From Bacillota bacterium (GTDB lineage: Bacteria; Bacillota; Bacilli; Bacillales_B; DSM-18226), in NCBI GenBank assembly GCA_030705665.1, contig JAUZQA010000140.1:1-8923 (forward strand): a stretch of 8,923 nucleotides of DNA, written 5' to 3'. The position numbers were made by a program, and so were the translations under genes. The notes beneath the pieces are model-generated. The model ran no database searches. It saw nothing but the letters and a program-made list of their open reading frames with translations, and was not told the DNA's origin. This document shows, piece after piece, positions 1 to 6,700 of this stretch. The first letter of the stretch is position 1, and each line of letters starts with the position of its first letter.

Positions 1-150
1 AACTCAATTTGGGTTCACGTCATTATAAATAAATACTCTTTTGAGAATTATTCATACAACGTTAGGTTGTTTCCCATTTACCAAAATATACTTGTTACCT
101 CTGAAGCACAGTACAGCTTAAAAAGTGGTTCTTTAATCCACTTTGTTTTC
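1..150. other. Left-edge intergenic leader, no gene seen
   Basis: No credible coding region with a ribosome binding site is seen on either strand. If the promoter at 163-191 is real, this stretch is the untranslated leader of a leftward transcript whose first gene starts beyond position 1. It holds a hairpin with a 7-bp stem (AAAGTGG at 122-128, CCACTTT at 138-144, 9-nt loop). Read leftward this hairpin is followed by five Ts, so it could be an attenuator. Read rightward (GTTTTC tail) it could be a weak terminator. A 5-bp inverted repeat ACAAC/GTTGT lies at 56-70 and may be chance. Confidence 0.4.
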
Positions 151-172
151 TTGTATACTTGTATACTAGCAC
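151..172. promoter_or_regulatory. GntR-box-like operator, copy 1
   Basis: The plus strand reads TTGTATAC twice in tandem (151-158 and 159-166), followed by TAGCA. Positions 155-171 are identical to 1965-1981 (17 of 17 bases). The 18-mer from 155 matches the B. subtilis gluconate repressor operator ATACTTGTATACAAGTAT (from memory) at 15 of 18 positions. It covers the -10 of a leftward promoter, as a repressor site would. Binding by the neighbouring GntR/FCD proteins is inferred. Confidence 0.55.
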
Positions 173-191
173 AATTAAGAGTTTATTTCTA
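163..191 (-). promoter_or_regulatory. Leftward sigma-A-like promoter with GntR-box on its -10
   Basis: Read on the minus strand: -35 TAGAAA (186-191), a 17-bp spacer, and -10 TAGTAT (163-168) preceded by TGC, an extended -10. The -35 is only a 4/6 match, but the layout is the same as at the two regulator promoters in this window. It would start transcription near 155 and run off the left edge, so the controlled gene is not visible here. Confidence 0.45.
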
Positions 192-287
192 GTATAAAAT
201 AGCTTTTGTAAAAAATTTTTTTTACCGCTTTCATAAGAACATTCCAATTGCAGATCCTAACATCTGAATCTTAAATAGTTATAAACG

Positions 288-332
288 CAAAAAAACCGGC
301 ATCCTATTTTAATAGGAATGCCGGCGTTTTTT
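288..332 (-). terminator. Intrinsic terminator of gntR1, possibly bidirectional
   Basis: The stem is formed by 296-308 and 312-324 (CCGGCAT...ATGCCGG core, one bulged base, short AT loop). Read leftward it is followed by seven Ts (295 to 289); read rightward by six Ts (327-332). The hairpin overlaps the last codons and the stop of gntR1, so the end of the coding sequence doubles as terminator. The tail on both sides means it could also stop rightward transcripts. Confidence 0.85.
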
Positions 333-1017
333 CAAAGTAATCCAGGTATGGACTATCGTCACTATACAAGACTTCCCAGGTTTTAATGGGGTCAAGTATA
401 TGTTCTTTCACAATTTTTTCTACTTTTTCTTCTTCTTTATTTTCAATAATTTGGATAAATTGCTCATGTTGTATTACAGCTCGTTCAAAACTCTGTTCCA
501 TTTCTGAAAGTACCCTGATTCGATTATAATGAGTGCTTAAACGGGTTATGGCCGCCCAGACATTTTCTTTTTGATTTCCCTGATATATAATATGATGAAA
601 TTTTGTATCCAGCTTATGAAATTCTGTTTCGGCACCCTTAAGACCGATCAACTCTTTTTGAAGTGCAACATTCTTTTTCAAATCTAAAAGGCTCTCGTAT
701 GGAAAGGACTTACATGCGAGTTTCAGGACTTCTTTTTCCAGAAAAAAACGCATAAAAGATGCTTCATCAACTAATTGAGGTTTAATTTTAGAAATATAAG
801 TTCCCACCTGTGGAAATACTTCTACCAAATGCTCTTCCCTTAATTTTGCCATTACCTCTCTTATAGGAGTTCGAGATAGGTTTAGAACTTCCGCCAGTTC
901 AATTTCACTTATTGATTTTCCAGGTTGTAATTCAAGCGACATAATTGCCTCTTTTATTACTCTATAGGAATAATCCTTATTATTTTCACCAGTCAATCTT
1001 GCAGACACCGTCAGCAT
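304..1017 (-). CDS. GntR/FadR-subfamily (FCD) transcriptional regulator 1
   Basis: A 237-residue cytoplasmic DNA-binding regulator. Residues about 12-78 form the GntR winged helix-turn-helix, with recognition segment LNLSRTPIREV and wing FPQVGTYISKI. Residues about 85-220 form the helical FCD ligand domain. The four usual FCD metal/ligand residues appear present: Asp and His in KLDTKFHH, His in the IQHEQ segment, and His in KEHI. The start is chosen from GGGGAG about 8 nt upstream of ATG at 1015-1017. It lies downstream of a close paralog, with a terminator and its own promoter between them, so it is probably a separate unit. A GntR-box-like site on its promoter suggests autoregulation. FCD proteins usually sense small organic acids; the ligand here is unknown. 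The family call is firm, the target inferred. Confidence 0.93.
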   Translation of the reverse strand: MLTVSARLTGENNKDYSYRVIKEAIMSLELQPGKSISEIELAEVLNLSRTPIREVMAKLREEHLVEVFPQVGTYISKIKPQLVDEASFMRFFLEKEVLKLACKSFPYESLLDLKKNVALQKELIGLKGAETEFHKLDTKFHHIIYQGNQKENVWAAITRLSTHYNRIRVLSEMEQSFERAVIQHEQFIQIIENKEEEKVEKIVKEHILDPIKTWEVLYSDDSPYLDYFEKTPAFLLK

Positions 1018-1031
1018 GATCTACACTCCCC

Positions 1032-1076
1032 ATGATAGAACCATTCATATGATATGAAATCGTTTTTTTCTATCAT
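1032..1076. promoter_or_regulatory. Nested inverted repeats in the gntR1 leader
   Basis: A perfect 15-bp palindrome TTCATATGATATGAA (1044-1058) lies inside a wider 9-bp inverted repeat (ATGATAGAA at 1032-1040, TTCTATCAT at 1068-1076). It sits between the predicted transcription start of gntR1 (about 1100) and its ribosome binding site, whose GGGGAG begins right after the outer repeat. It could be a second operator or an RNA hairpin next to the ribosome binding site. No counterpart is seen before gntR2. Confidence 0.4.
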
Positions 1077-1096
1077 ACCATGCTATATTTGTTTCT

Positions 1097-1114
1097 TCAA
1101 TACTAGTATTCTAG
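1097..1114. promoter_or_regulatory. GntR-box-like operator, copy 2 (gntR1)
   Basis: TCAATACTAGTATTCTAG matches copy 1 at 14 of 18 positions and contains the perfect palindrome AATACTAGTATT. It overlaps the predicted -10 (TAGAAT, read leftward) of gntR1 at the same offset as the other two copies. It is more diverged than the other two, so affinity may differ. Confidence 0.45.
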
Positions 1115-1136
1115 AAACGAAGATAGTTTCTCTCCA
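1108..1136 (-). promoter_or_regulatory. Predicted gntR1 promoter
   Basis: Read leftward: -35 TGGAGA (1131-1136, 4/6 match), 17-bp spacer, -10 TAGAAT (1108-1113, 5/6 match). It lies just downstream of the gntR2 terminator and gives a leader of about 80 nt. The -10 coincides with operator copy 2. Confidence 0.45.
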
Positions 1137-1138
1137 TA

Positions 1139-1170
1139 TAAAAAACCAATATCCTTTGGTGGATATTAGT
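1139..1170 (-). terminator. Intrinsic terminator of gntR2
   Basis: Read leftward, CTAATATCC (1169-1161) pairs with GGATATTGG (1154-1146) around a 6-nt loop, with one G-U pair, followed by six Ts (1145-1140). It begins 6 bases after the gntR2 stop codon, which separates gntR2 from gntR1. Confidence 0.8.
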
Positions 1171-1175
1171 TTTTA

Positions 1176-1868
1176 TTAGTTAAAATAACTTAAGTATGGA
1201 CTGCCCTCTTGAAATAAGCTTTCCCAAAGCTTCATTGGTTCGAGAATATGTTGCCTGACAATCTCTTCTACCTTATCTGATTCCTGATTTTCGATAATAT
1301 GAATAATGGCTTCATGTTCAAAGATCGCTTTTTCAAAACTATACTTCATTTCTGATAGCAGCCTGATCCGATTGTAGTGTGTACTTAAACGAGTAATGGC
1401 TTCCCAAATATTTTCCTTCTTGTTTCCTTGAAAAATCGTAAGGTGAAAGTTGTTATCTAGTTTATGAAAGTCCCTTTCCATACCCTTGCTGTCGATCAAC
1501 GTTTTCTGAAGTTCGATATTCTTTTTAAGTTCGAGTAAGTCTTCCTGAGGAAATGACTCACAAGATTGTTTTAATATTTCTTGTTCAAGATAAAATCTCA
1601 TAAATGAAGCTTCTTTTACTAATTGAAGTTCGATTTTCGTTATATAAGTGCCTACTTGAGGAATAACCACTACTAAATTTTCTTCCCTTAGTTTAGCAAG
1701 GACCTCTCTGATTGGCGTCCGTGAAAGATTTAAGGTCTCCGCTAATTCGATTTCACTGATTGCTTGTCCTGGTTTTAGTTCCAAGGACATAATGCCTTCT
1801 TTAATTACTCTGTAAGCATAATCTTTATTATTCTCACCCGATACTCTCTCTGTAACATTCAGTATCAT
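1176..1868 (-). CDS. GntR/FadR-subfamily (FCD) transcriptional regulator 2
   Basis: A 230-residue paralog of the next gene, similar along its whole length. The GntR winged helix-turn-helix is at about residues 13-78, with LNLSRTPIREV as in the paralog and wing IPQVGTYITKI. The FCD domain is at about 85-220, with Asp/His in KLDNNFH, His in FEHEA and His in RQHI as likely metal or ligand residues. The reading frame stays open up to 1982. I start it at ATG 1866-1868 because a very good GGAGGTG lies 5 nt upstream, the residues align with the paralog from there, and the longer version would cover the operator and promoter. It probably represses itself and shares targets with its neighbour. The two may form heterodimers or have drifted to different ligands; nothing here tells which. 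Confidence 0.93.
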   Translation of the reverse strand: MILNVTERVSGENNKDYAYRVIKEGIMSLELKPGQAISEIELAETLNLSRTPIREVLAKLREENLVVVIPQVGTYITKIELQLVKEASFMRFYLEQEILKQSCESFPQEDLLELKKNIELQKTLIDSKGMERDFHKLDNNFHLTIFQGNKKENIWEAITRLSTHYNRIRLLSEMKYSFEKAIFEHEAIIHIIENQESDKVEEIVRQHILEPMKLWESLFQEGSPYLSYFN

Positions 1869-1909
1869 TGACACACCTCCGATCATGTTTATTTGGAATT
1901 CTTTTCCAT

Positions 1910-1939
1910 ATAATAACACTCCTGCGTTATTCATTGCAA
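1910..1939 (-). promoter_or_regulatory. Possible second gntR2 promoter
   Basis: Read leftward: -35 TTGCAA (1934-1939), 18-bp spacer, -10 TATTAT (1910-1915). It lies closer to the gene than the operator-covered promoter, so it could give unrepressed basal expression. The score is moderate and it may be chance. Confidence 0.3.
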
Positions 1940-1961
1940 CATCACCGATTATTACACCCAA

Positions 1962-1982
1962 AGCATACTTGTATACTAGCAT
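1962..1982. promoter_or_regulatory. GntR-box-like operator, copy 3 (gntR2)
   Basis: ATACTTGTATACTAGCAT (1965-1982) matches the B. subtilis gluconate operator ATACTTGTATACAAGTAT (from memory) at 16 of 18 positions, and copy 1 over 17 consecutive bases. It covers the -10 of the best gntR2 promoter. This is the strongest of the three sites. Confidence 0.65.
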
Positions 1983-2001
1983 TCTTTGAGTATTTATTCA
2001 A
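1973..2001 (-). promoter_or_regulatory. Main predicted gntR2 promoter
   Basis: Read leftward: -35 TTGAAT (1996-2001), 17-bp spacer, extended -10 TGC-TAGTAT (TAGTAT at 1973-1978). Transcription would start near 1966, giving a leader of about 98 nt. The -35 falls in a small palindrome TTTATT-C-AATAAA (1993-2005). Confidence 0.55.
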
Positions 2002-2026
2002 TAAACGTTTTTCAAAATAAAGAAAA

Positions 2027-2126
2027 CTCGCCGATTGGCGAGCCCCTAAGGGCGAAGACAGAGGCGTAGTTGCACTTATGCGACATGGGAAAGCATAAAT
2101 TTTTAAAAAAATTTATACTTTCCCAT
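2027..2126. ncRNA. Folded intergenic element of unknown class
   Basis: About 100 bases between gntR2 and yeeI hold a series of hairpins. CTCGCC/GGCGAG is at 2027-2042 with loop GATT. GCCC/GGGC is at 2042-2053. GTTGC/GCGAC is at 2069-2084 with one G-U pair. A long hairpin pairs 2085-2102 with 2109-2126 (9 bp, one mismatch, 8 bp). The unpaired AAGACAGAGG stretch (2055-2064) looks like a conserved loop. GGCG occurs at 2037, 2051 and 2063, so CGCC could pair with several partners. Read leftward, the first hairpin is followed by TTTTC and more Ts, like a terminator. The GC-rich 2027-2084 stands out from its AT-rich surroundings. It may be a small RNA or a dispersed palindromic repeat; I do not recognise the class and the strand is uncertain. 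Confidence 0.4.
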
Positions 2127-2131
2127 TAGCT

Positions 2132-2165
2132 AAAAAACAGACTCTTTGTGTTAACCAAAGGTCTG
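2132..2165 (-). terminator. Intrinsic terminator of yeeI
   Basis: Read leftward, CAGACCTTTG (2165-2156) pairs with CAAAG-A-GTCTG (2148-2138, one bulged A) around a 7-nt loop, followed by six Ts (2137-2132). It starts 20 bases after the yeeI stop codon. Confidence 0.85.
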
Positions 2166-2184
2166 CTTTTAAGGAAATATTTTA

Positions 2185-2904
2185 TTATTCGCCTAAATCT
2201 ACATTATGATATACCCGCTGAACGTCATCTAAATCTTCTAACGCGTCAATCATTTTCTCAAATTTTGCTTGTGCATCTTCTGGAAGAGTTACTTCAGTTT
2301 GCGCAAGCATGGTTAATTCAGCAACAGCAAACTCCGTAATTCCCGCAGTCTTAAAAGCCTCTTGAACAGCATGGAATTGCTCAGGTTCAGCATAAACAAT
2401 AACAGAATCATCTTCTTCGATGATATCACGAACATCAACATCTGCTTCCATTAATAGTTCAAGCACTTCATCAGCTGTTTTTCCTTCAATCCCAATAACA
2501 GCAGTTGCATCGAACATGTAAGCTACCGAACCACTAACCCCCATGTTTCCACCATTTTTACCAAAAGCAGCACGTACATCTGCCGCTGTTCGGTTCACGT
2601 TATTTGTTAAGGCATCAACAATGACCATCGATCCGCTTGGACCAAAGCCTTCGTACCGAAGTTCGGAATAGCTTTCTTCAGATCCGCCTTTTGCTTTTTC
2701 AATCGCCCTGTCAATGATATGTCTTGGAACATTATATGTTTTAGCACGCTCAAGGACGAATTTTAATGCTTGATTTCCTTCAGGATCAGGAACGCCTTGC
2801 TTTGCGGCAACATAAATTTCGACTCCAAATTTTGCATAGATACGGCTTGTATTTGCATCTTTCGAAGCTTTCTTTTCCTTAATATTATTCCACTTACGAC
2901 CCAT
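2185..2904 (-). CDS. yeeI: YebC/PmpR family protein, YeeI (YebC2) type
   Basis: A 239-residue cytoplasmic protein of the full length expected for the family. It opens with the YeeI/YeeN-type signature [17 protein letters not shown], which separates this branch from the YrbC (YebC1) branch (MAGHSKW). Further family blocks are the [20 protein letters not shown] segment (about 56-75), YEGFGPSG (84-91), [14 protein letters not shown] (about 101-114) and the acidic C-terminus ending in YHNVDLGE. Many databases call this family transcriptional regulators. More recent work on B. subtilis links YebC2 (YeeI) to the ribosome and to relief of stalling at proline stretches, so a translation-factor role is more likely. 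The start at ATG 2902-2904 matches the family N-terminus; the ribosome binding site (AAGAGAG) is modest. The gene has its own promoter and terminator and no operon partner. Confidence 0.96.
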   Translation of the reverse strand: MGRKWNNIKEKKASKDANTSRIYAKFGVEIYVAAKQGVPDPEGNQALKFVLERAKTYNVPRHIIDRAIEKAKGGSEESYSELRYEGFGPSGSMVIVDALTNNVNRTAADVRAAFGKNGGNMGVSGSVAYMFDATAVIGIEGKTADEVLELLMEADVDVRDIIEEDDSVIVYAEPEQFHAVQEAFKTAGITEFAVAELTMLAQTEVTLPEDAQAKFEKMIDALEDLDDVQRVYHNVDLGE

Positions 2905-2960
2905 TTACGAACACTCTCTTTCTTCTTTGAATCTACATAAGAATATTAATATGAAATATA

Positions 2961-2999
2961 CTGTTTCGACAACATTTTTTCAAATAATGCTTCGAACAG
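2961..2999. repeat. Imperfect inverted repeat in the yeeI leader
   Basis: CTGTT-T-CGA (2961-2969) pairs with TCGAACAG (2992-2999) with one bulged T, and CATT (2973-2976) can pair with AATG (2986-2989) inside it. It lies in the 115-nt leader between the predicted yeeI start site and the start codon. It has no T tail in the leftward direction, so it is not a simple terminator. Confidence 0.35.
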
Positions 3000-3026
3000 C
3001 TAATGAATACAAAGAAACACTAGTCT

Positions 3027-3054
3027 ATTATACCTTATTTAGTCAACCTGTAAA
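3027..3054 (-). promoter_or_regulatory. Predicted sigma-A promoter of yeeI
   Basis: Read leftward: -35 TTTACA (3049-3054, 5/6), 16-bp spacer, perfect -10 TATAAT (3027-3032). Transcription would begin near 3020, about 115 nt before the start codon. A TTGACT inside the spacer is too close to the -10 to be its partner. Confidence 0.7.
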
Positions 3055-3079
3055 AAGTGTTTGATAGTTTATTTCTATT

Positions 3080-3640
3080 TCACGATATAGGGTTTGCCGG
3101 TTCTTTTTGAGGAAGGATCCAAGATTTGCGGACCACCCAAAAAAGTTCTGCTGTAAAATAGAAAATAACCACGGGATTGATCCAGCTCCAATACGGCTCC
3201 ATTTTATCGTACAGTGTGCTAACCGCAGGATGCATCCATTGTATACAAACAAATGAAAGTATCAACCAGCAGATTGAAAATGGCAGACAAATATGACCAT
3301 GAAAATGAAATGGAATATTGGAGTAATCCCAATATGGCCGATTAAATACCTTTTTCAACATAACACCGCTCAAATACTCAACCAAGGTTGGAATAACCAA
3401 ACATAAAAACAAGATGACCGACCAGTGTGTTTGGTTGGTTAGAACTAGGAGTAATAAGACTGGTGCAAAGCCATACATGGGCTTAAAAGGGCCTTTGAGA
3501 AAGTTGGCTTTGAAAAAACCTTCTTTCATAAGAAAACTGTAGCTGTTTTCCAAAATCCAGCCGCAAAAAGAGTAAAGGGTAAAATAAAACACCATTGCCC
3601 CTCCCCCTTGGATACTAACATGATTGATTAAATTAAACAT
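3080..3640 (-). CDS. CmpB-type putative ABC transporter permease family membrane protein
   Basis: A 186-residue integral membrane protein with about five hydrophobic segments (roughly residues 16-33, 55-69, 73-95, 117-135, 150-170) and a short polar tail. The order of motifs fits the family labelled 'putative ABC-transporter type IV' (CmpB/DUF1113): YSFCGWILE (23-31), KGPFKPMYGF (49-58), VEYLSG (87-92), WDYSNIPFHFHG (104-115) and ICLPFS (117-122). The biochemical role of the family is not known and no ATPase gene is adjacent. Two starts are plausible. ATG 3638-3640 has AAGGTGG 8 nt upstream. ATG 3593-3595 (residue 16) has a GGGGAGG about 4 nt upstream and begins right at the first membrane segment, as in many relatives. 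I list the longer one. The reading is preceded by a terminator of the large upstream gene; no clear promoter is seen in 3641-3746. Confidence 0.85.
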   Translation of the reverse strand: MFNLINHVSIQGGGAMVFYFTLYSFCGWILENSYSFLMKEGFFKANFLKGPFKPMYGFAPVLLLLVLTNQTHWSVILFLCLVIPTLVEYLSGVMLKKVFNRPYWDYSNIPFHFHGHICLPFSICWLILSFVCIQWMHPAVSTLYDKMEPYWSWINPVVIFYFTAELFWVVRKSWILPQKEPANPIS

Positions 3641-3746
3641 CAGCTAAACCACCTTCCATTCAATTCGAGTTTAGGTTTAGCAATTTGTTCCCCTGCTATG
3701 CCAAAGACTGCCTTAAATGGAAATTGGCGAAAAAACTTTACTCCTG

Positions 3747-3777
3747 AAAAAAGCCCGATCCATGATTGGACCGAGCT
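3747..3777 (-). terminator. Intrinsic terminator of the large activase-fusion gene
   Basis: Read leftward, AGCTCGGTCCA (3777-3767) pairs along all 11 positions with TGGATCGGGCT (3762-3752), two of them G-U, around a 4-nt loop ATCA, followed by a T run (to 3747). It begins 8 bases after the stop codon at 3785. Confidence 0.9.
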
Positions 3778-3784
3778 CCCAAAG

Positions 3785-6700
3785 TCAATAAACTTTTTCT
3801 TTCGCAATATTAATCATTAATTTGATTCGATTTACTTGATTAACTTTACTGATGCCTGAATCATAATCAATCGCAATAAGGTTTGCTTTCGGATATTCCT
3901 TTTTGATTGCGTTAAACATCCCTCTGCCAACAATGTGATTCGGCAAGCAGCCAAATGGCTGTACGCAAACAACATTTTCAACTCCCGACTCCATGAGCTC
4001 AGCCATTTCACCAGGAAGGAGCCAGCCCTCGCCCATTTGATTTCCTAAGCTTAAAAAGCGGGCTGCTTTTTCAGTCAGTTCATTAAATTCAACAGGAGCA
4101 CCAAAACGGCCGTTATTTAGTAACGCTTTACGAATCGGCTCCCGATAAGATTCAACGAAGCGAACTGAAATTTTCCCAATCACTGCATCTATTTTAGACT
4201 TTCCCAAATGTGCTGCATTAAACTGGCTATCATGGAGGCAGTATAAAAAGAAATCGATAAAATCAGGGACAACCGCCTCGCCGCCCTCCTGTTCGATCAA
4301 CTGAATCAATTGATTATTCGAATATGGATGAAATTTTACCAGAATTTCTCCAACAATCCCTACACGAGGCCTTTTCAAAGTATAAAGTTCAACATTGCTG
4401 AAATCAGTAATCATTTCTTTGATAAGCTTGTTATATTTTTTCATTGAAAAATCTGACAGCAGTTCCTTGCTTCGTTCCAGCCACAATTGATAAAGCGTCT
4501 GACTGTCCCCTTTAAATCTTTCATAAGGCCGGACGGCCAACTGCAGCCTCATTAATAGATCTCCCAAACATGCCGATATAACCAGCCTTTTGACTAATCC
4601 TAATGTCATTTTAAATCCGGGCTGGGTATTTCCAGTCAACGCTCCTGAATTCAAGGATAGTACTGGAACCTGCGCCATTCCCGCACTCTTCATTGCGTTT
4701 TTCAAAAGGGCAAAATAATTGGTTGCCCTGCATCCGCCACCGGTTTGGGACATGATTACTGCCGTTCGGTTCAGGTCGTAATCACCGCTTTTCAATGCGG
4801 AAACTAATTGGCCAATAGACACTACAGCTGGATAACAAGCATCATTATTAACATGACGCATTCCAACTTCTACATCATGGTCATCCATTTTCTTAAGAAT
4901 CTTTAAACGGTAACCATAAAGCTGAAATGCTTTTTCCAACAGCTCAAAGTGGGTTGGGATCATCTGGGGAGCAAGGATGGTATAACCCTCTTTTGCCTCT
5001 TTTGTAAAAATAGCAGCCGCATGCTTTTTATAAGCTCCTTTTTTCTGGCCGTTTTTTTGCAGTGTTCTTTCCTCTATTGCTGCTTTCAATGAGCGAAGCC
5101 GAATCCGCGCTGCTCCAAGATTGCTGACTTCATCCATTTTGATCCATGTATATAACTGATTGCTCTCCCCTAAAATCTCTTCCACAGCATCTGTGGTTAT
5201 TGCGTCAAGACCACATCCGAACGATGTTATTTGTAAAAGTTCGAGGCATGGATATTTTTTTACAGCTTCAGCTGCCCGATATAAACGTGAATGGAAGGTC
5301 CATTGATTAACCACTTCCGTGTGCAATGGTCCTTCAATGAGATGACAAATTGAATCCTCTGTTAATACAGCCATACCAAGTTTGTTGATTTCCTCTGGAA
5401 GCCCATGATTAATGGCAGGGTCAATATGGTAGGGATGGCCAGTCAGGACAATTCCTTTTTGGTTGTTCTTTATTAATTCTGAAATAATTGTTTCTCCCCG
5501 TTGAGTTAGCCATTCTTTAAAAGCCGCATCTTCCTTTTTTCCTTTCATGATCGCGTGTTTGATTTGTGATTGTGGAATATTCTTGAAGCATTGTGCCAGT
5601 TCCTTCACCATGGAAAGGGGTTTATCTAACGATAAAAAAGGATTCAAATATTGAATTTCATGTTCCAGAAAAATCCCCGCCATATTCACACGAACAACCT
5701 CAGGATATGATGCAACAATTGGGCAGTTGAAATGATTTTGTTGTGTATCATCCTCTTTCTTTTCAAACACAACGTCGGGGTAAAAGATTGTTTTGATGCC
5801 TTTTTCGATTAAATTTAAAATGTGGCCATGTACCAGCTTTGCCGGATAACAAACCGCCTCTGAGGGGATAGTATCAATTCCTTGTTCAAAAAGTTCCTTA
5901 CTTGAGGGGTCTGATAAAACAACTTCAAAACCAAGTTCGGTGAAAAAGCAATGCCAAAAAGGATAATTTTCAAATTGATTTAAAACACGGGGAATGCCAA
6001 TTCTGCCACGATAAGCATTTTCACCTGTTAAACTAGGACGATTAAATAGTTTTTCCAGTTTTTCTTTGACGAGGTTAGGAAGCTTACTATCTTGTTTTTG
6101 TTTTCCCGCTCCACGCTCACAGCGATTTCCAGTAATAAATGTCCGTTTATCGGTAAATCGATTGATGGTAATTGGGCAGTTATTTTCACATATCCCGCAG
6201 CGGCGATGTGTTGCTGTCACTTGAAACTCGTGAAGTTTTATTCCTGACAAGAGTGTTGATTTTGATTTTTGGTTCCATCTTTGTTTTGCGATTAAGGCAC
6301 TTCCATATGCACCCATCAATCCTGCCAAATCGGGACGGACAACATTTCTGCCAATTAACTTTTCGAATGCCCTTAGAACCGAATTATTTAAAAAAGTTCC
6401 ACCTTGGACAACAATTCGGCTTCCTAAATCCTCTGTTGATTTTAACTTTATAACCTTATAGAGGGCATTGTTTACAATCGAATAAGATAAGCCGGCTGAA
6501 ATATCTGTGATATCTGCTCCTTCCTTTTGCACCTGCTTTACCTTGGAATTCATAAAGACCGTACATCGTGAACCTAAATCAACAGGTCCTTTTGCCTGTA
6601 AGGCCAGTTGGGCAAAATCATGAGCAGAATGTCCTAAATTTTCAGCAAAGCTTTCTAAAAATGAACCACAACCTGCAGAACATGCTTCATTTAATAGAAT

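Noticed and set aside
1055..1068. CcpA catabolite (cre) site TGAAATCGTTTTTT
   Set aside because: The left half and central CG fit, but the right half lacks the required CA; it is most likely a T-rich coincidence.
1869..1982. N-terminal extension of gntR2 to an ATG at 1980-1982
   Set aside because: The extension would translate the promoter and operator, does not align with the paralog, and a far better ribosome binding site (GGAGGTG) precedes ATG 1868.
2027..2126. Lysine riboswitch
   Set aside because: Short strings resemble parts of it, but their order is reversed, most of the conserved core is missing, and no lysine gene follows on either strand.
2148..2339. Plus-strand reading frame of 63 codons
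   Set aside because: It is antisense to the 3' end of yeeI and its terminator, has no ribosome binding site or recognisable product.
3043..3252. Minus-strand reading frame of 69 codons
   Set aside because: It overlaps the CmpB-family gene in another frame; the product has no coherent membrane or domain pattern.
6172..6453. Plus-strand reading frame of 93 codons
   Set aside because: It is antisense to the cysteine linker and second ATPase module of the large gene, where coding on the minus strand is certain.
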